NCBI GenBank assembly: GCA_937944405.1
Contig: CALDYR010000003.1
Coordinates: forward strand, 1 to 64,000
From: an uncultured Pirellulaceae bacterium
Lineage (GTDB): Bacteria > Planctomycetota > Planctomycetia > Pirellulales > Pirellulaceae
DNA length: 64,000 bases
Direction of reading: 5' to 3'
The notes beneath the pieces are model-generated. The model did not search any database and was not told the origin of the DNA. It saw nothing but the letters and a program-made list of their open reading frames with translations. Every line of letters begins with the position of its first letter. Position 1 is the first letter of the stretch. Shown here piece by piece: positions 51,079 through 60,872 of the stretch. Made by a program: the position numbers and the translations under genes.

Positions 51079-51546
51079 ATGGCAAACGAATCGCAGGGAG
51101 TATCTCCCGTTTTTCGAATCGACGTAGGCCAAAATGCTAGCGAAACACCGATTTCAACTCGGCAGAGCGAGCAACATACAGAATTAACAGCTTTGCTTCA
51201 ACAATTGGTCATTGGTCAGGATCGCCAAAACGAATTGCTTGAGGAAGTGGTCGAGAATATAGGGGCCGCCCAACGCCAACGGGCACACGAGCTCAACTCA
51301 TGGAAGGACGCCAACCCGGTATTGGCCAAGCGCTGCCGAGCCGCGGCGGAGTCGCTTTCGAAAGTCCAAACTGAATTTCTTCACAACATTACCTTTGAAG
51401 TCAACGACTCGCATGAAGACATGATCGACAGCGATTTTGTAATGAACGAATTTGTCGATCGCTACGGCCCACGATTGGCCCATCTGAATGGTGTGTTGCA
51501 ATTGCTTTCGCAACTCAGCGCAAATACTCCGGCCAACGCCCGTTAA
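51079..51546 (+). CDS. Small coiled-coil soluble protein, function unknown
   Basis: 155 residues. A polar N terminus of 30 residues is followed by a heptad-like helix ('HTELTALLQQLVIGQDRQNELLEEVVENI' region) suited to a coiled coil, then 'ELNSWKDANPVLAKRCRAAAESL' and more helices. The Trp-Lys-Asp-x-Asn-Pro-x-Leu segment looks conserved. No signal or membrane helix. ATG start with GGAG 12 bases upstream. Stands alone; family unknown. Confidence 0.7.
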   Translation: MANESQGVSPVFRIDVGQNASETPISTRQSEQHTELTALLQQLVIGQDRQNELLEEVVENIGAAQRQRAHELNSWKDANPVLAKRCRAAAESLSKVQTEFLHNITFEVNDSHEDMIDSDFVMNEFVDRYGPRLAHLNGVLQLLSQLSANTPANAR

Positions 51547-51852
51547 GTTAAAGTCTTTGTCGCAACATCGGACAACGGCAATTGAAATTATGCCTCTTTG
51601 AATATTCATTTGAAGGGGTTTTTTTCGTGGGGCTCCGGCGTTGGGTGGAAAGAAAAAACGTCGCTCGTTGGACCGGTATTCTACACCGATCACCCTCTCA
51701 TTGCCGCAGACACGAAAATCAATGTCTCGGTTTGCCGAACCTAGGTTATAATTTTCAACGCTCGCGAAACCAGTAAACATATGACTGCTTGTCCAAGGCA
51801 ATGTGTCCAAGCAAATGTGTTGAAACTAATGAACTGTTTCAGAAAGAAACCT
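51547..51852. other. Intergenic region
   Basis: 306 bp with a T-rich stretch near 51616. No repeat copy of R1-R3 and no ORF I would support, apart from a possible 24-residue N-terminal extension of the next gene. Confidence 0.45.
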
Positions 51853-52692
51853 ATGAAAGTTTTTTCCCTCAGCCGCATTGTGCTTAATCGCCCGGCTATT
51901 GCTGTCTTGTTGGTTATCGTGTTGCCTGTTGTGGCAGGAGCCTGGGTTTACAAGGAGTGGAAAAGTGGCGTGGTATGGCCTCGCCCCCCCAAAGTGACTG
52001 CTGGTGAAAATGGGTCGGCCCCTTCTGACGCGATCGTTTTGTTTGACGGTTCCAACGCCGACCAATGGGAGGGCGGCGAAAATTGGCTGTCCGAGGATGG
52101 CGTAATGACGGCGGCTAAATCGGGGATTTCCACGAAGAAGAAATTTGGTAGCTGCCAGTTGCATCTTGAGTTTGCGTCGCCGGTGAAAACGGCAGGGCTC
52201 ACCGGGCAACAGCGCGGCAATAGCGGCATTTTCTTCGGCGATTTCAAATACGAAGTTCAAGTTTTAGATTCATGGGACAACGAGACTTACCATGATGGGC
52301 AGTGCGGCGCCATTTACAAACAATCACCGCCGATCGTAAACCCGTGCCGCAAACCGGGGCAGTGGCAAACTTACGATATTATTTACGATGCGCCAGAATT
52401 CGGGGCTTACGGTGAGACTCTCAAACCGGCTTACCTGACGGTACTGTTAAACGGCGTCTTGGTTCAGAATCATGTCGAACTCAAAGGCAACACGTTTTAC
52501 AATCGGCCGCCGTCTTACACCGCGCACGAATCGAAGCAGTCGATCGGACTTCAGTTTCACAACGACCCAGTGAAATTCCGTAACATCTGGGTCCGCGAAA
52601 ACGTGGCACCTCATCAACCGCAACTTCCTGCGGAAGCAGACGTGCGGTGGCGTAACGGAGATTTTGGCGAATCAAAGAAAAAGAAGAAGTAG
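51853..52692 (+). CDS. DUF1080 (3-keto-disaccharide hydrolase family) protein, membrane-anchored
   Basis: 279 residues. An N-terminal membrane helix ('AIAVLLVIVLPVVAGAWVY') is followed by the DUF1080 lectin-like fold: 'IVLFDGSNADQWEGG', 'DGVMTA', 'FGSCQLHLEF', 'RGNSGIFFGDFKYEVQVLDSW', here 'GNSGIFFG' and 'EVQVLDSW', 'CGAIYKQSPP', 'PGQWQTYDIIYDAP' and 'QFHNDPVKFRNIWVR', each a standard family block. The domain binds or cleaves glycans outside the cell. A lysine-rich end (KKKKK) closes the protein. The ATG at 51853 starts directly before the helix; a start at 51781 would add 24 residues. Confidence 0.9.
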   Translation: MKVFSLSRIVLNRPAIAVLLVIVLPVVAGAWVYKEWKSGVVWPRPPKVTAGENGSAPSDAIVLFDGSNADQWEGGENWLSEDGVMTAAKSGISTKKKFGSCQLHLEFASPVKTAGLTGQQRGNSGIFFGDFKYEVQVLDSWDNETYHDGQCGAIYKQSPPIVNPCRKPGQWQTYDIIYDAPEFGAYGETLKPAYLTVLLNGVLVQNHVELKGNTFYNRPPSYTAHESKQSIGLQFHNDPVKFRNIWVRENVAPHQPQLPAEADVRWRNGDFGESKKKKK

Positions 52693-52859
52693 GTGCGCTT
52701 TGCAACCGACCGTCGTTTGGCTCTGTTTCGCTCGGCCCCTTAACAAGGGTCAGGTGAAGTGGGCTCGAACCTATTGCCGTTGGCTGGCAGATGTTAAGAT
52801 ACTGGCGATCGTTTAATCAGACATTGTTCACGTATTTTAGCACTCCATCGAGCCTTCCC

Positions 52860-53402
52860 ATGGGACTGATCACGGCCACCAAGGCCTTTTGCAAATTATT
52901 ATTCAATCCTCAACTGTGCGATTCGTTCGACGAGATGATTGCCTCCGGTGGTACGCTTAAGATTGAATCCAAACCGGCCGCCGAATCGCCTAAACCCATC
53001 CCACCGGAGATCCCGGTGCGCAGTGATGCGATCAGTTTAATCGCCGCCTTGCAGCGCGAGGCGCGGTTGCTAGACATCGTCACCGAATCGTTGGACGGTT
53101 ATTCAGACGCTCAGATCGGCGCGGCGGCCAAAGAGGTACTGCGAGACACCGGAGCGGTGATTGACCGCATGTTCGGGCTGCAACCGTTGACCACGGTTGA
53201 GGACGGAGCGCATTTCGAAACGCCGGATAAATTCGACGCCGCGATGTACCGTTTGACCGGCAACGTTAGCGGCGAAGCCCCGTTCCGTGGTACCGTCAAC
53301 CATCATGGTTGGCAGGCGACTAAGTGTGATGTCCCGCAGTGGAATGGGGAAAAAGAATCAGCGCTGGTGATCGCGCCTATCGAACTTGAGATCAAATCAT
53401 GA
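52860..53402 (+). CDS. DUF2760 domain-containing protein
   Basis: 180 residues. The DUF2760 region covers the C-terminal 130 ('DAISLIAALQREARLLDIVTESLDGYSDAQIG', of which 'LQREARLLDIV' is the core; 'AAKEVLRDTG', 'APFRGTVNHHGW', 'VIAPIELEI'). The N terminus has 'MGLITATKAFCKLLF', the usual start of such proteins, so I took the ATG at 52860 over one at 52791. The last four bases overlap the next Hsp70 gene (ATGA), so they are coupled. Family members are found beside unusual Hsp70 genes; a client or regulator role is guessed, not known. Confidence 0.87.
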   Translation: MGLITATKAFCKLLFNPQLCDSFDEMIASGGTLKIESKPAAESPKPIPPEIPVRSDAISLIAALQREARLLDIVTESLDGYSDAQIGAAAKEVLRDTGAVIDRMFGLQPLTTVEDGAHFETPDKFDAAMYRLTGNVSGEAPFRGTVNHHGWQATKCDVPQWNGEKESALVIAPIELEIKS

Positions 53403-55192
53403 ACCAGTTCATCATCGGTATCGATTTAGGGACAACCAATAATGTGCTCGCGTTTTGCGAATCTCATCAAACAAACGACACCACTGACGTGCAGTTGCTG
53501 AAGATTCCGCAATTAGTTGCCGCCCACACGGTGGAAGCTAAATCTGCGTTGCCGTCGTTTTCTTATCTGGCCGCCGAAGCCGAAACCACCGGCGGTGCGC
53601 TGGATCTGCCGTGGGCTGAGGGACGTAATTTCGCCACCGGAGAATTCGCTAGATCCAAAGGGGCCGATACGCCCGACCGGACGATCGGCGCTTCCAAGAG
53701 TTGGCTGTGTCATAACAAAGTCGATCGGCGCGCGCCGATTTTGCCTTGGAATGCCGATGGCGACGTCGGGAAGATATCACCCGTTGCTGCGGCGCAGCAG
53801 TATCTCGAACACTTGGTCGCGGCGTGGCATGCGCGATTTCCCGAGTCTCCAATTTCCGATCAACACGTAGTGCTAACGGTGCCGGCATCGTTCGATCCTG
53901 TCGCGCGGGAACTAACGCGCGAAGCCGCAATCGCTGCTGGTTTACCGCCGCACTTTGTATTGCTTGAAGAACCTCAAGCCGCACTTTACGCGTGGCTTAA
54001 TCAGCAGGGCGATCAGTGGCGAAAAACCCTCCAAGTGGGGCAGTCAGTTTTGGTTTGTGACGTCGGCGGCGGCACCACAGATTTGACCTTGATCGCGGTC
54101 GATCAAAACGACGGGGAACTTGAACTGCGGCGAGTCGCGGTCGGGGAGCATTTATTGGTTGGTGGCGATAACATGGATCTATCGGCGGCCTATTTTGTGT
54201 CCGGTAAGCTTTCAGAACAAGGCTCAACGCTTGACCCGTGGCAGTCGGTTTCTCTGTGGCACAGTTGCCGGGCAGCGAAAGAGGCACTTTTGACCGATGA
54301 CGGACCTGCAACCCACACCATCACCGTGCTCGGACGTGGCAGTAAGCTGATCGGATCGACGGTGTCGGTCGAAATCAACAAAGAAGAAATTGCCGGCCTG
54401 GTGCTCGATGGTTTCTTTCCAAAATGCCATTTGACCGATCGTCCAGTCCGGCAGCCGGCATCTGGTTTTCAAGAGATCGGTTTGCCGTACGAATCCGATC
54501 CCGGCATCACTCGGCACATCGCGGCATTCGTTGGCTCCCATTGCACGGGAGAAAATGATTCGGTTTCGATGCCAAATTATGTCTTGTTCAACGGGGGCGT
54601 GTTTAAAGCCAACGGGCTCAAGCAGCGGATGCTGGAGGTGATGTCCACTTGGTCTGGAGATCAAGACGTCCAAGAACTTAGCGGGGGAAGCGCGCTTGAT
54701 TATGCGGTGGCCAAGGGCGCATGCTTTTACGGATTCAATCAACAGTCCGGAGGTCTGCGCATTCGTGGCGGCGTCGGTCGGTCTTACTATGTGGGCATCG
54801 AAACTGCGGGGCTGGCGATTCCCGGTGCCCCCCGTCCGATGAAGGCGTTGTGTGTCGTCCCATTTGGGATGGAAGAAGGTACCGAAGTATCTGTGCCCTC
54901 GGGAGAATTCGCTTTGGTCGTTGGGCAACCGGCTCAGTTTCGTTTCTTCAGTTCTAACACCCGCAAAGAAGACCAACCGGGAAAACTGCTTGACCGTTGG
55001 ACCGAAGAAGAACTGGCGGAAACCGACCCATTAGTTGCGACATTGAATTTGGAAGATTCCGATGAAACCTTCGTGCCGGTAAAATTCCGTTCAAAGATTA
55101 CCGAACTTGGAATGTTCGAACTGTGGTGTGAGACTGGCGAATCTGAGCAAGCCAAACGCTGGAAGCTTGAGTTCAACGTGCGTGAAAATTAG
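53399..55192 (+). CDS. Hsp70-family protein with short C-terminal domain
   Basis: 597 residues. Actin-like ATPase core with phosphate-1 'GIDLGTTNNVLA', phosphate-2 'LVCDVGGGTTDLTLIA' and adenosine motif 'NYVLFNGGVFK', and the connecting 'LTVPASFDPVARELTREAA' segment of the family. The core ends near residue 450; the rest is a beta-rich region of about 150 residues that does not show the usual DnaK peptide-binding groove motif or helical lid. No DnaJ or GrpE gene is near. It is coupled to the DUF2760 gene and followed by a second, longer Hsp70 gene on the same strand, 129 bp away. Confidence 0.92.
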   Translation: MNQFIIGIDLGTTNNVLAFCESHQTNDTTDVQLLKIPQLVAAHTVEAKSALPSFSYLAAEAETTGGALDLPWAEGRNFATGEFARSKGADTPDRTIGASKSWLCHNKVDRRAPILPWNADGDVGKISPVAAAQQYLEHLVAAWHARFPESPISDQHVVLTVPASFDPVARELTREAAIAAGLPPHFVLLEEPQAALYAWLNQQGDQWRKTLQVGQSVLVCDVGGGTTDLTLIAVDQNDGELELRRVAVGEHLLVGGDNMDLSAAYFVSGKLSEQGSTLDPWQSVSLWHSCRAAKEALLTDDGPATHTITVLGRGSKLIGSTVSVEINKEEIAGLVLDGFFPKCHLTDRPVRQPASGFQEIGLPYESDPGITRHIAAFVGSHCTGENDSVSMPNYVLFNGGVFKANGLKQRMLEVMSTWSGDQDVQELSGGSALDYAVAKGACFYGFNQQSGGLRIRGGVGRSYYVGIETAGLAIPGAPRPMKALCVVPFGMEEGTEVSVPSGEFALVVGQPAQFRFFSSNTRKEDQPGKLLDRWTEEELAETDPLVATLNLEDSDETFVPVKFRSKITELGMFELWCETGESEQAKRWKLEFNVREN

Positions 55193-55321
55193 CCACCTTG
55201 AGTCGGTGAGGCGCGGTTTGACGATCCTCGGTTTTAGTTCCCAACCATTCCAGCAGCAAAGTTGGCGCCTAGTGTTATCGCCACTCTTTATTATTTATTA
55301 AACAATTTTTAAAAATCTACC

Positions 55322-58159
55322 GTGACTTCTTCCAACGAAAATTTCGACCCGTTAGTCGATTCTTTACCCAGTCGTTTCGTCGTTGGAATTGACTTAGGTA
55401 CTACCAATTCTGCTGTTACCTACATTGATACCCAGCGATCTGATTGGGAGATCGGCGTGCTGTCGATGCCGCAATTGGTTGCCGTGGGTGAATTAGAATC
55501 GTTGGACACCCTGCCATCGTTTTATTACCAACCGGCGGTGGCGAGCGAAACTGATTCTTTCGCGTTGCCGTGGGATAAGAAATCGCCTCGGTTCTGCGTG
55601 GGAGCCTATGCGCGCGATGAAACAGCGATAACGTCGGGGCGCGGGATCGCGTCGGCCAAATCATGGCTGTGTCACGCGGCGGTGGACCGGACCGCTCCGT
55701 TGTTGCCATGGCAGGGGGCGGCAGATGTGAAACGGCTTTCCCCGGTCGAAGTCTCCAGCAGCTACTTAAAACACATCCGTAAATCATGGAATCATCAATT
55801 TCCAGGCCACCCTTTGTCGGAACAGGATATCGTGCTGACGCTGCCAGCGTCTTTTGATGAAGTTGCTCGCGCGTTCACGATCCAAGCCGCTGCTGATGCT
55901 GGGCTGAAGCGTGTCGTGTTGATTGAGGAGCCACAAGCCGCGTTCTACGCTTGGGTTTATAAGCACGCGAAAGATTGGGACGCCAAAATCTCTGTTGGGC
56001 AAAAGATTTTGGTCTGCGACATTGGTGGCGGCACTACGGACTTCACCTTGATTCGTGTCCGCAAGTCCACCGGTGATCAGGAAGTTCAATTTCATCGCGT
56101 TGCGGTCGGCAATCACTTGATTCTGGGCGGCGATAACTTAGATTTGGCCATCGCAAAATTCATCGAAAAAAAATTAGTGGGCGATGCCCATTTGTCACCA
56201 GCGCAATGGGACGTGTTGGTTGGAATCAGCCGCAACGTCAAAGAGAAGATGTTAGCGGCCGGCGACCGCCCTGCTGAATTTTCGGTCAGCCTACCTGGGA
56301 TCGGTGCGCAGTTGATTGGCGGGAGTTTAACCACTCAGGTTTCGCGCGCCGAAATTCAATCGTTGATTATTGATGGGTTTTTACCGGTCGTTGAACCGAC
56401 GGAGAAACCGAAGACGCCTCAAAGCGGTTTTCAAGAGTTCGGGTTACCCTACGCCAGTGATTCAGCGATCACTCGGTATCTTGCTGATTTTTTAATGACG
56501 CATCGCAGCGCTGGAACCGATCAAGACGATGATTCAGCCCATCCCGATGTTGTGCTGTTCAACGGCGGGTTTTTCGCGTCGCCGTTATTGCGTTCAACGG
56601 TGGTGGAACGCATCGAAGCTTGGTTTCGGGCAGGGCAGGGCGACGATTGGAGCCCTCAAGTTTTGGAAAACGATCGGCTCGATTTGGCCGTTGCGCGGGG
56701 GGCGGCGTATTACGGCATGGTGCGCCGTGATCAAGGCGTGCGCATCGCTGCCGCCCTGGCACGCAGTTACTACATCGGCGTTGGCGGTGGAAATGCGCTG
56801 TGCATCATGCCCGGAAGTGCGGAACCGGGGGAATCGTTTACGCTCGATGAGAGGCAATTTTTGTTGACGATTTCTCAACCCGTCGAATTTCCTATTTACG
56901 TCTCCAGCGTTCGGTTGGCGGATAAGGTTGGGCAGGTCATTCCCTTGGACGAACAACAGCTACGACCGCTGCCGCCAATTCGAACGGTGCTGAAGGTTAA
57001 AAGCAAAAATGAAAAGCGCGACGTAGCGGTGAATCTGCGGGTAGGGTTAACCGAAATCGGGACCATCGCGCTTTCCTGTCACGAGGTCGACAGTGAGCGC
57101 AGTTGGCGGTTGCAATTTGATGTCCGCAGCACCACCCAAACCGACGTTATGGCTCATCAAGGAACTGGCGAAGTGGAGGGATTTGTGGACGACGCAACAT
57201 GGAAGTCTTGCGCCGATGCGATCGCGCATGTTTTCCATACAGACGCCGATAGCCTCGATTTAGCCCCCAAAAAGTTGATGGAAACACTCAATACCATTTT
57301 GGACGCGCCGCGTGAGCAGTGGCCCATGTCCGTTTTGCGGCGGATTTGGGAGTCGCTGATGGAACACATGGAAGGAAGACGCAAGAGTGCATCGCATGAA
57401 GCGCGTTGGTTGAATTTGTTGGGGTTCTCTTTGCGTCCCGGATACGGCATGGCACTTGACGATTGGCGAGTCACCGAAACTTGGCGAAACGTGCGGAATA
57501 AATTAATACACCGTTCGCCTCAAGTCCAAACTCAAGCCCTGATCCTTTGGCGGCGTTTGAGCGGAGGTTTAACCGCCGGGCAGCAGGTCGCGATCGCGGC
57601 ACCGTTGTTGGCCGCGTTACGGGCGTTCGCTAAACAAATGGCAGGCAAAACCGTCAAAGGCAACGCCGTTCCGATCAAACCCGAGGACTCCGTCGAGGTC
57701 TGGCGATTGTTGGGATCGCTTGAATTGCTACCAGTAAAAGACAAAATCGAACTGGGCGATTTGATACTAGCGCTGTGGAGTAGACCGAAACTCGCACCGG
57801 CACATGACGCGATGGCGTGGACGTTGGGTCGTTTAGGCCAGAGAGCGCCTCTAACCGAGGCCATTCAGTGTATCGTGGCAACTGACCAAGTTCAACGCTG
57901 GTTGGCGGTTTTAATCCAAGAAACCGATGCTTCACCATTGACTAAGTTGGCCGTGACGTTGATGGCGCGTAAGGTCAGTGATCGTTACCGAGACATTCAA
58001 CCGTCAATTCGTGAAGACGTGATGGCGTGGTTGAGAAACCAAGACGCGGCTACTGCTTATCTTAACCTTGTTGAAGTCGGCGGTAGTTTTGACTACGAAC
58101 AACGCGCCGAAGTATTTGGAGAATCGCTTCCCCCGGGATTACGTTTGTCGGTGCGATAG
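55322..58159 (+). CDS. Hsp70-family protein with long C-terminal DUF3731-like region
   Basis: 945 residues. The ATPase core repeats the motifs of the preceding gene ('GIDLGTTNSAVTY', 'LVCDIGGGTTDFTLI', 'FNGGFFASPLL'), and the two cores are clearly related over their length. After about residue 610 an extra 330 residues follow, mostly helical, with blocks such as 'RREQWPMSVLRRIWESLMEH', here 'EQWPMSVLRRIWESLMEH', 'EARWLNLLGFSLRPGYG' and 'AMAWTLGRLGQRAPL'. That is the DUF3731 pattern seen C-terminal to such Hsp70 proteins. The start is a GTG. With DUF2760 and the previous gene it makes a three-gene module. Confidence 0.92.
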   Translation: MTSSNENFDPLVDSLPSRFVVGIDLGTTNSAVTYIDTQRSDWEIGVLSMPQLVAVGELESLDTLPSFYYQPAVASETDSFALPWDKKSPRFCVGAYARDETAITSGRGIASAKSWLCHAAVDRTAPLLPWQGAADVKRLSPVEVSSSYLKHIRKSWNHQFPGHPLSEQDIVLTLPASFDEVARAFTIQAAADAGLKRVVLIEEPQAAFYAWVYKHAKDWDAKISVGQKILVCDIGGGTTDFTLIRVRKSTGDQEVQFHRVAVGNHLILGGDNLDLAIAKFIEKKLVGDAHLSPAQWDVLVGISRNVKEKMLAAGDRPAEFSVSLPGIGAQLIGGSLTTQVSRAEIQSLIIDGFLPVVEPTEKPKTPQSGFQEFGLPYASDSAITRYLADFLMTHRSAGTDQDDDSAHPDVVLFNGGFFASPLLRSTVVERIEAWFRAGQGDDWSPQVLENDRLDLAVARGAAYYGMVRRDQGVRIAAALARSYYIGVGGGNALCIMPGSAEPGESFTLDERQFLLTISQPVEFPIYVSSVRLADKVGQVIPLDEQQLRPLPPIRTVLKVKSKNEKRDVAVNLRVGLTEIGTIALSCHEVDSERSWRLQFDVRSTTQTDVMAHQGTGEVEGFVDDATWKSCADAIAHVFHTDADSLDLAPKKLMETLNTILDAPREQWPMSVLRRIWESLMEHMEGRRKSASHEARWLNLLGFSLRPGYGMALDDWRVTETWRNVRNKLIHRSPQVQTQALILWRRLSGGLTAGQQVAIAAPLLAALRAFAKQMAGKTVKGNAVPIKPEDSVEVWRLLGSLELLPVKDKIELGDLILALWSRPKLAPAHDAMAWTLGRLGQRAPLTEAIQCIVATDQVQRWLAVLIQETDASPLTKLAVTLMARKVSDRYRDIQPSIREDVMAWLRNQDAATAYLNLVEVGGSFDYEQRAEVFGESLPPGLRLSVR

Positions 58160-58734
58160 CGTCGATCACATCGACACGAAAAAAAATTTTGGGTCCCTTC
58201 TTAACTACCGCTTCAATGCGGGCCGATAATGGCTTGGCAGCCTTCGTTGGGAGCGATGTTGTTGGCTCCGGATTGGGCGCCATCGGGCGATTATTAAAAA
58301 AATTTCAAATTTTGCTGACTGGGCGCTGACCCAAAAATCGCTGTCTAGGCTGTTGACGTAGGCATAGTCGCTCTGGTAAATTAGCGCGGTCCGGAGAGTG
58401 CAGTGTTTTGCGTAAGCCGTCAACAACCGTCGTGTTAGTTGTTGAAATCGGACGTCTGCCACATACTGCAATCAAATGGATAACAGTCCGATGAGGGCTG
58501 TTTGGGTTTGTTTGCTGCCGGTTAGGCGGCACCTTTTCTTGTGGTTTGTTAGGTTTTGATTTGAGGAGTTGGACGTCTGGATTTAGGCCCGTCGCAAGCT
58601 GACCTAGGTCATGTGAATCGCCGGATCCATCGCTTCCCCACCTCGAGTTTTAGCTCTTGGCAAAACACCATTTATCGTATTTCGCATGCGTATTTTATTG
58701 CGAAGTCCACCTTTTTTCTTATGGAAGTTTCAAG
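58160..58734. other. Intergenic region, nothing recognised
   Basis: 575 bp. No R1-R3 repeat copy and no supported gene. Small minus-strand frames at 58205-58532 lack start signals and family features. Confidence 0.5.
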
Positions 58735-59505
58735 ATGAATTTGTTTTCTAAGTTTCGTTTTGGTTTTGCGGCCTTGGCCGTTGCCGCGATGTTGACGACC
58801 ACCATGTCTTCAGCAGTGGAAGCCCAATCTAAGGGTAAGAGTAATGGTAAAGGGGCACGGGAACGTGCTATTGGCTTCTTTGCCGACGGCACGCTGTCGT
58901 TGAGTGAATTAACGCGGGCCCAGCAGGCAGAGTTTGCTCCTGTCGTTTTAGCTCGCGTGGTTGCCGAAAGGGAGCGTGTCGGCCAAGAACTCGATGCGAT
59001 TACGGAGGCCGGCCAGGAGCTAATTGATGCTGGCGCCTCGAAAGAGGATTTGGAACCACTTAGAGAAGCTGGCAAACTAGTGGCAAGAGAGCTCGTCACT
59101 ACTGTTAACCTCGCTCACTTTTTGGCCGGCGAGGTTCTCTACGGTGGTGCTCGATCCCCTAAGAAAGCATTGTCAAACCGTCAGTTAGTTGCCTTGGGCC
59201 AATCCGTGAAAGTGACAGCAATCGAGCAGCAGTTTGACCTCGAAGATTTCGAGACCGATGTGTCGGCAGTGCTGGTAGCGGTTCCCCCGCAACAGGCTGC
59301 CAATATTTATCTTCTGACCAGCAGTAAATTTGACATCGGTCGATTGGTCGGCGCTGCCGGTAAAGAAACCGTCTCTAATGTACTTTTCACTTTGAAGCTT
59401 GATCATAGGAGGGTTCTTCGGGGCAGTAACAAGAGAAACTTGGTAAACCACGCCCAGAGGTTCGTGACCCGCTTCCTCCGTCGAGAATTTGGACAGACCC
59501 CTTAG
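58735..59505 (+). CDS. Secreted protein of unknown function
   Basis: 256 residues. Signal peptide 'FAALAVAAMLTTTMSSAVEAQ', cleavage near 'EAQSKGK'. The mature protein begins with a Lys/Gly-rich stretch and is otherwise strongly helical, with Arg/Glu-rich blocks ('ARVVAERERVGQELDAI', 'LREAGKLVAREL'). The last part is basic ('RRVLRGSNKRNLVNHAQRF'). I recognise no domain. I chose the ATG at 58735, which starts the signal peptide, over one at 58657. Single gene. Confidence 0.75.
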   Translation: MNLFSKFRFGFAALAVAAMLTTTMSSAVEAQSKGKSNGKGARERAIGFFADGTLSLSELTRAQQAEFAPVVLARVVAERERVGQELDAITEAGQELIDAGASKEDLEPLREAGKLVARELVTTVNLAHFLAGEVLYGGARSPKKALSNRQLVALGQSVKVTAIEQQFDLEDFETDVSAVLVAVPPQQAANIYLLTSSKFDIGRLVGAAGKETVSNVLFTLKLDHRRVLRGSNKRNLVNHAQRFVTRFLRREFGQTP

Positions 59506-59880
59506 GCTTAATTTCTCGCCTTTGTTGGTTCGACCGTAGTGCTGCTCAACTGTAAAACTGCTGGTCGTGCAAATGAAATTAGGGGGCACAGCGGCACGGA
59601 ACTTTGGGCCGTGCCGTTCCCCCATCTCTATTAGCAGCGGTTCACCTGCCTATTTGATTTGGGCTCTTTCGGTGTCACCCGTTATTCTTCGTCAGTGTGT
59701 CGCGCGAGATTTCTGTGTGGTTTGTTGGTTTGTTTCCGCCAAGCAAATTTTCCAACGCCAATTTTGGCGGACTCGCCGTCAGGGTAAATCTATGTTTTGC
59801 TCTGGTCATTAGCAAGTGTGACCATTGGCAGGCGCGTGAACGTTACTATTTCTTTCGTTCTTCCCCCGACTTTGTTGTTC

Positions 59881-60013
59881 CCAGTGCGCCAAGGCTTGCC
59901 TTTTGTGGTGGCTGTGGTGAGATTGGTCCGAATTCCGTGAATTCACCCAACGGGAATTCGGACAAATCCTGTTACCGTTTCGGAGCTTGCCATGAAAATC
60001 CGAATCCGGGAAG
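59881..60013. repeat. Dispersed repeat R1, copy 4
   Basis: GTGCGCC box and TTGCCTTTT precede an inverted pair (59922-59938 and 59951-59967, 14 of 17 positions complementary around GTCCGAATTCC). The tail is TTTCGGAGCTTGCCATGAAAA then CCGGGAA. Confidence 0.75.
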
Positions 60014-60258
60014 ATCGGTTTCTTTTAATGGGAGCATCGGAGCCTCGCTTGGGAAGCTCAAGTTAACCCTGCAGCGTTAGCGTCTCCCCCCGCAGTGTTT
60101 TTAATCTCGACGAACAAAGTTGTTCATTCACTTTGAGCTGCGCCCCATCTTTAGTAACGCTGGGGAAATCATTTGGAGATTGAGTTGACGACTCGTTTTT
60201 GTGGGCCTTTTTATATTTAACCGTTAACCGGCAGAAGTGAGTGTTTTTTTTAACGCCT

Positions 60259-60347
60259 CCAACACGTATGCGTGTCAGCTAACGATTACACGAAAGAAAA
60301 TCGCTGCGTGAAAACGCCGAACTCATTAAGGCCGCGATCTCTAGTTG
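60259..60347. repeat. Dispersed repeat R3, copy 2
   Basis: Begins CCAACACGTATGCG and keeps the block order of copy 1 at 31185 with about two thirds identity by eye. Confidence 0.5.
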
Positions 60348-60872
60348 ACCTCAACAATTCGTTTCAGAGAGGGGAGGGGAGAGCGGAGACTGGCTAATTA
60401 TCTGGCCCCTGCGTCTACCATTGCTTGGAAAAGACGAGCTTTGGGCGCCACTTGGTTTGGCAAAGTTCCTTCCTTTATCCCCTCACGATCCCAACAGCCG
60501 CCTTCTAAGGTTTCTTTGAGGCTGGAGGATGGTTCAGGTTTCAGGTTAACGGAGAGAAGGTTTTCAACTTTACGTGGCCAAATGGTAGCTGAAAACACGT
60601 ATTTACATTTATCGGGACAGTGACTTTTACTCTGGTCACGTAGACCTGACGGAAGGGATGGCCTTCTATTTGGGAATGTAATCAACAGACGTTGAACGGT
60701 TGGACGTCATCGGTCGACGTTAGGCGATCGAGTGCAGGCGACGTGCCGGGGATGGTTTTGTCGGCTTGTTGTTTTGAGTTCGCCTTTTTGGGACTGTTGT
60801 TTTTTTCATGGGTTGTTTTTTTGGTTACGAAATAACTCTTCAACTTTTGTTAGACCTCAAAGGAAATGTTTT

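Larger units (their letters stand above)
59506..60872. other. 1.4-kb gene-poor region with R1 and R3 repeats
   Basis: R1 copy 4 (59881-60013) and R3 copy 2 (60259-60347) lie here. Open frames of 80-130 codons exist on both strands (for example 59697-60080 and 60398-60685), but they run through repeats, lack start signals and show no family features, so I do not call any. Confidence 0.6.

Noticed and set aside
51610..51700. Possible fourth repeat family (T-run followed by GGGGCTCCGGCG), with similar runs near 45730 and 62100
   Set aside because: Similarity is confined to about 20 bp of low complexity and does not extend.
60345..60685. Overlapping open frames on both strands of about 92-95 codons
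   Set aside because: Neither shows a signal, domain or start site; they may be chance in a gene-poor region.
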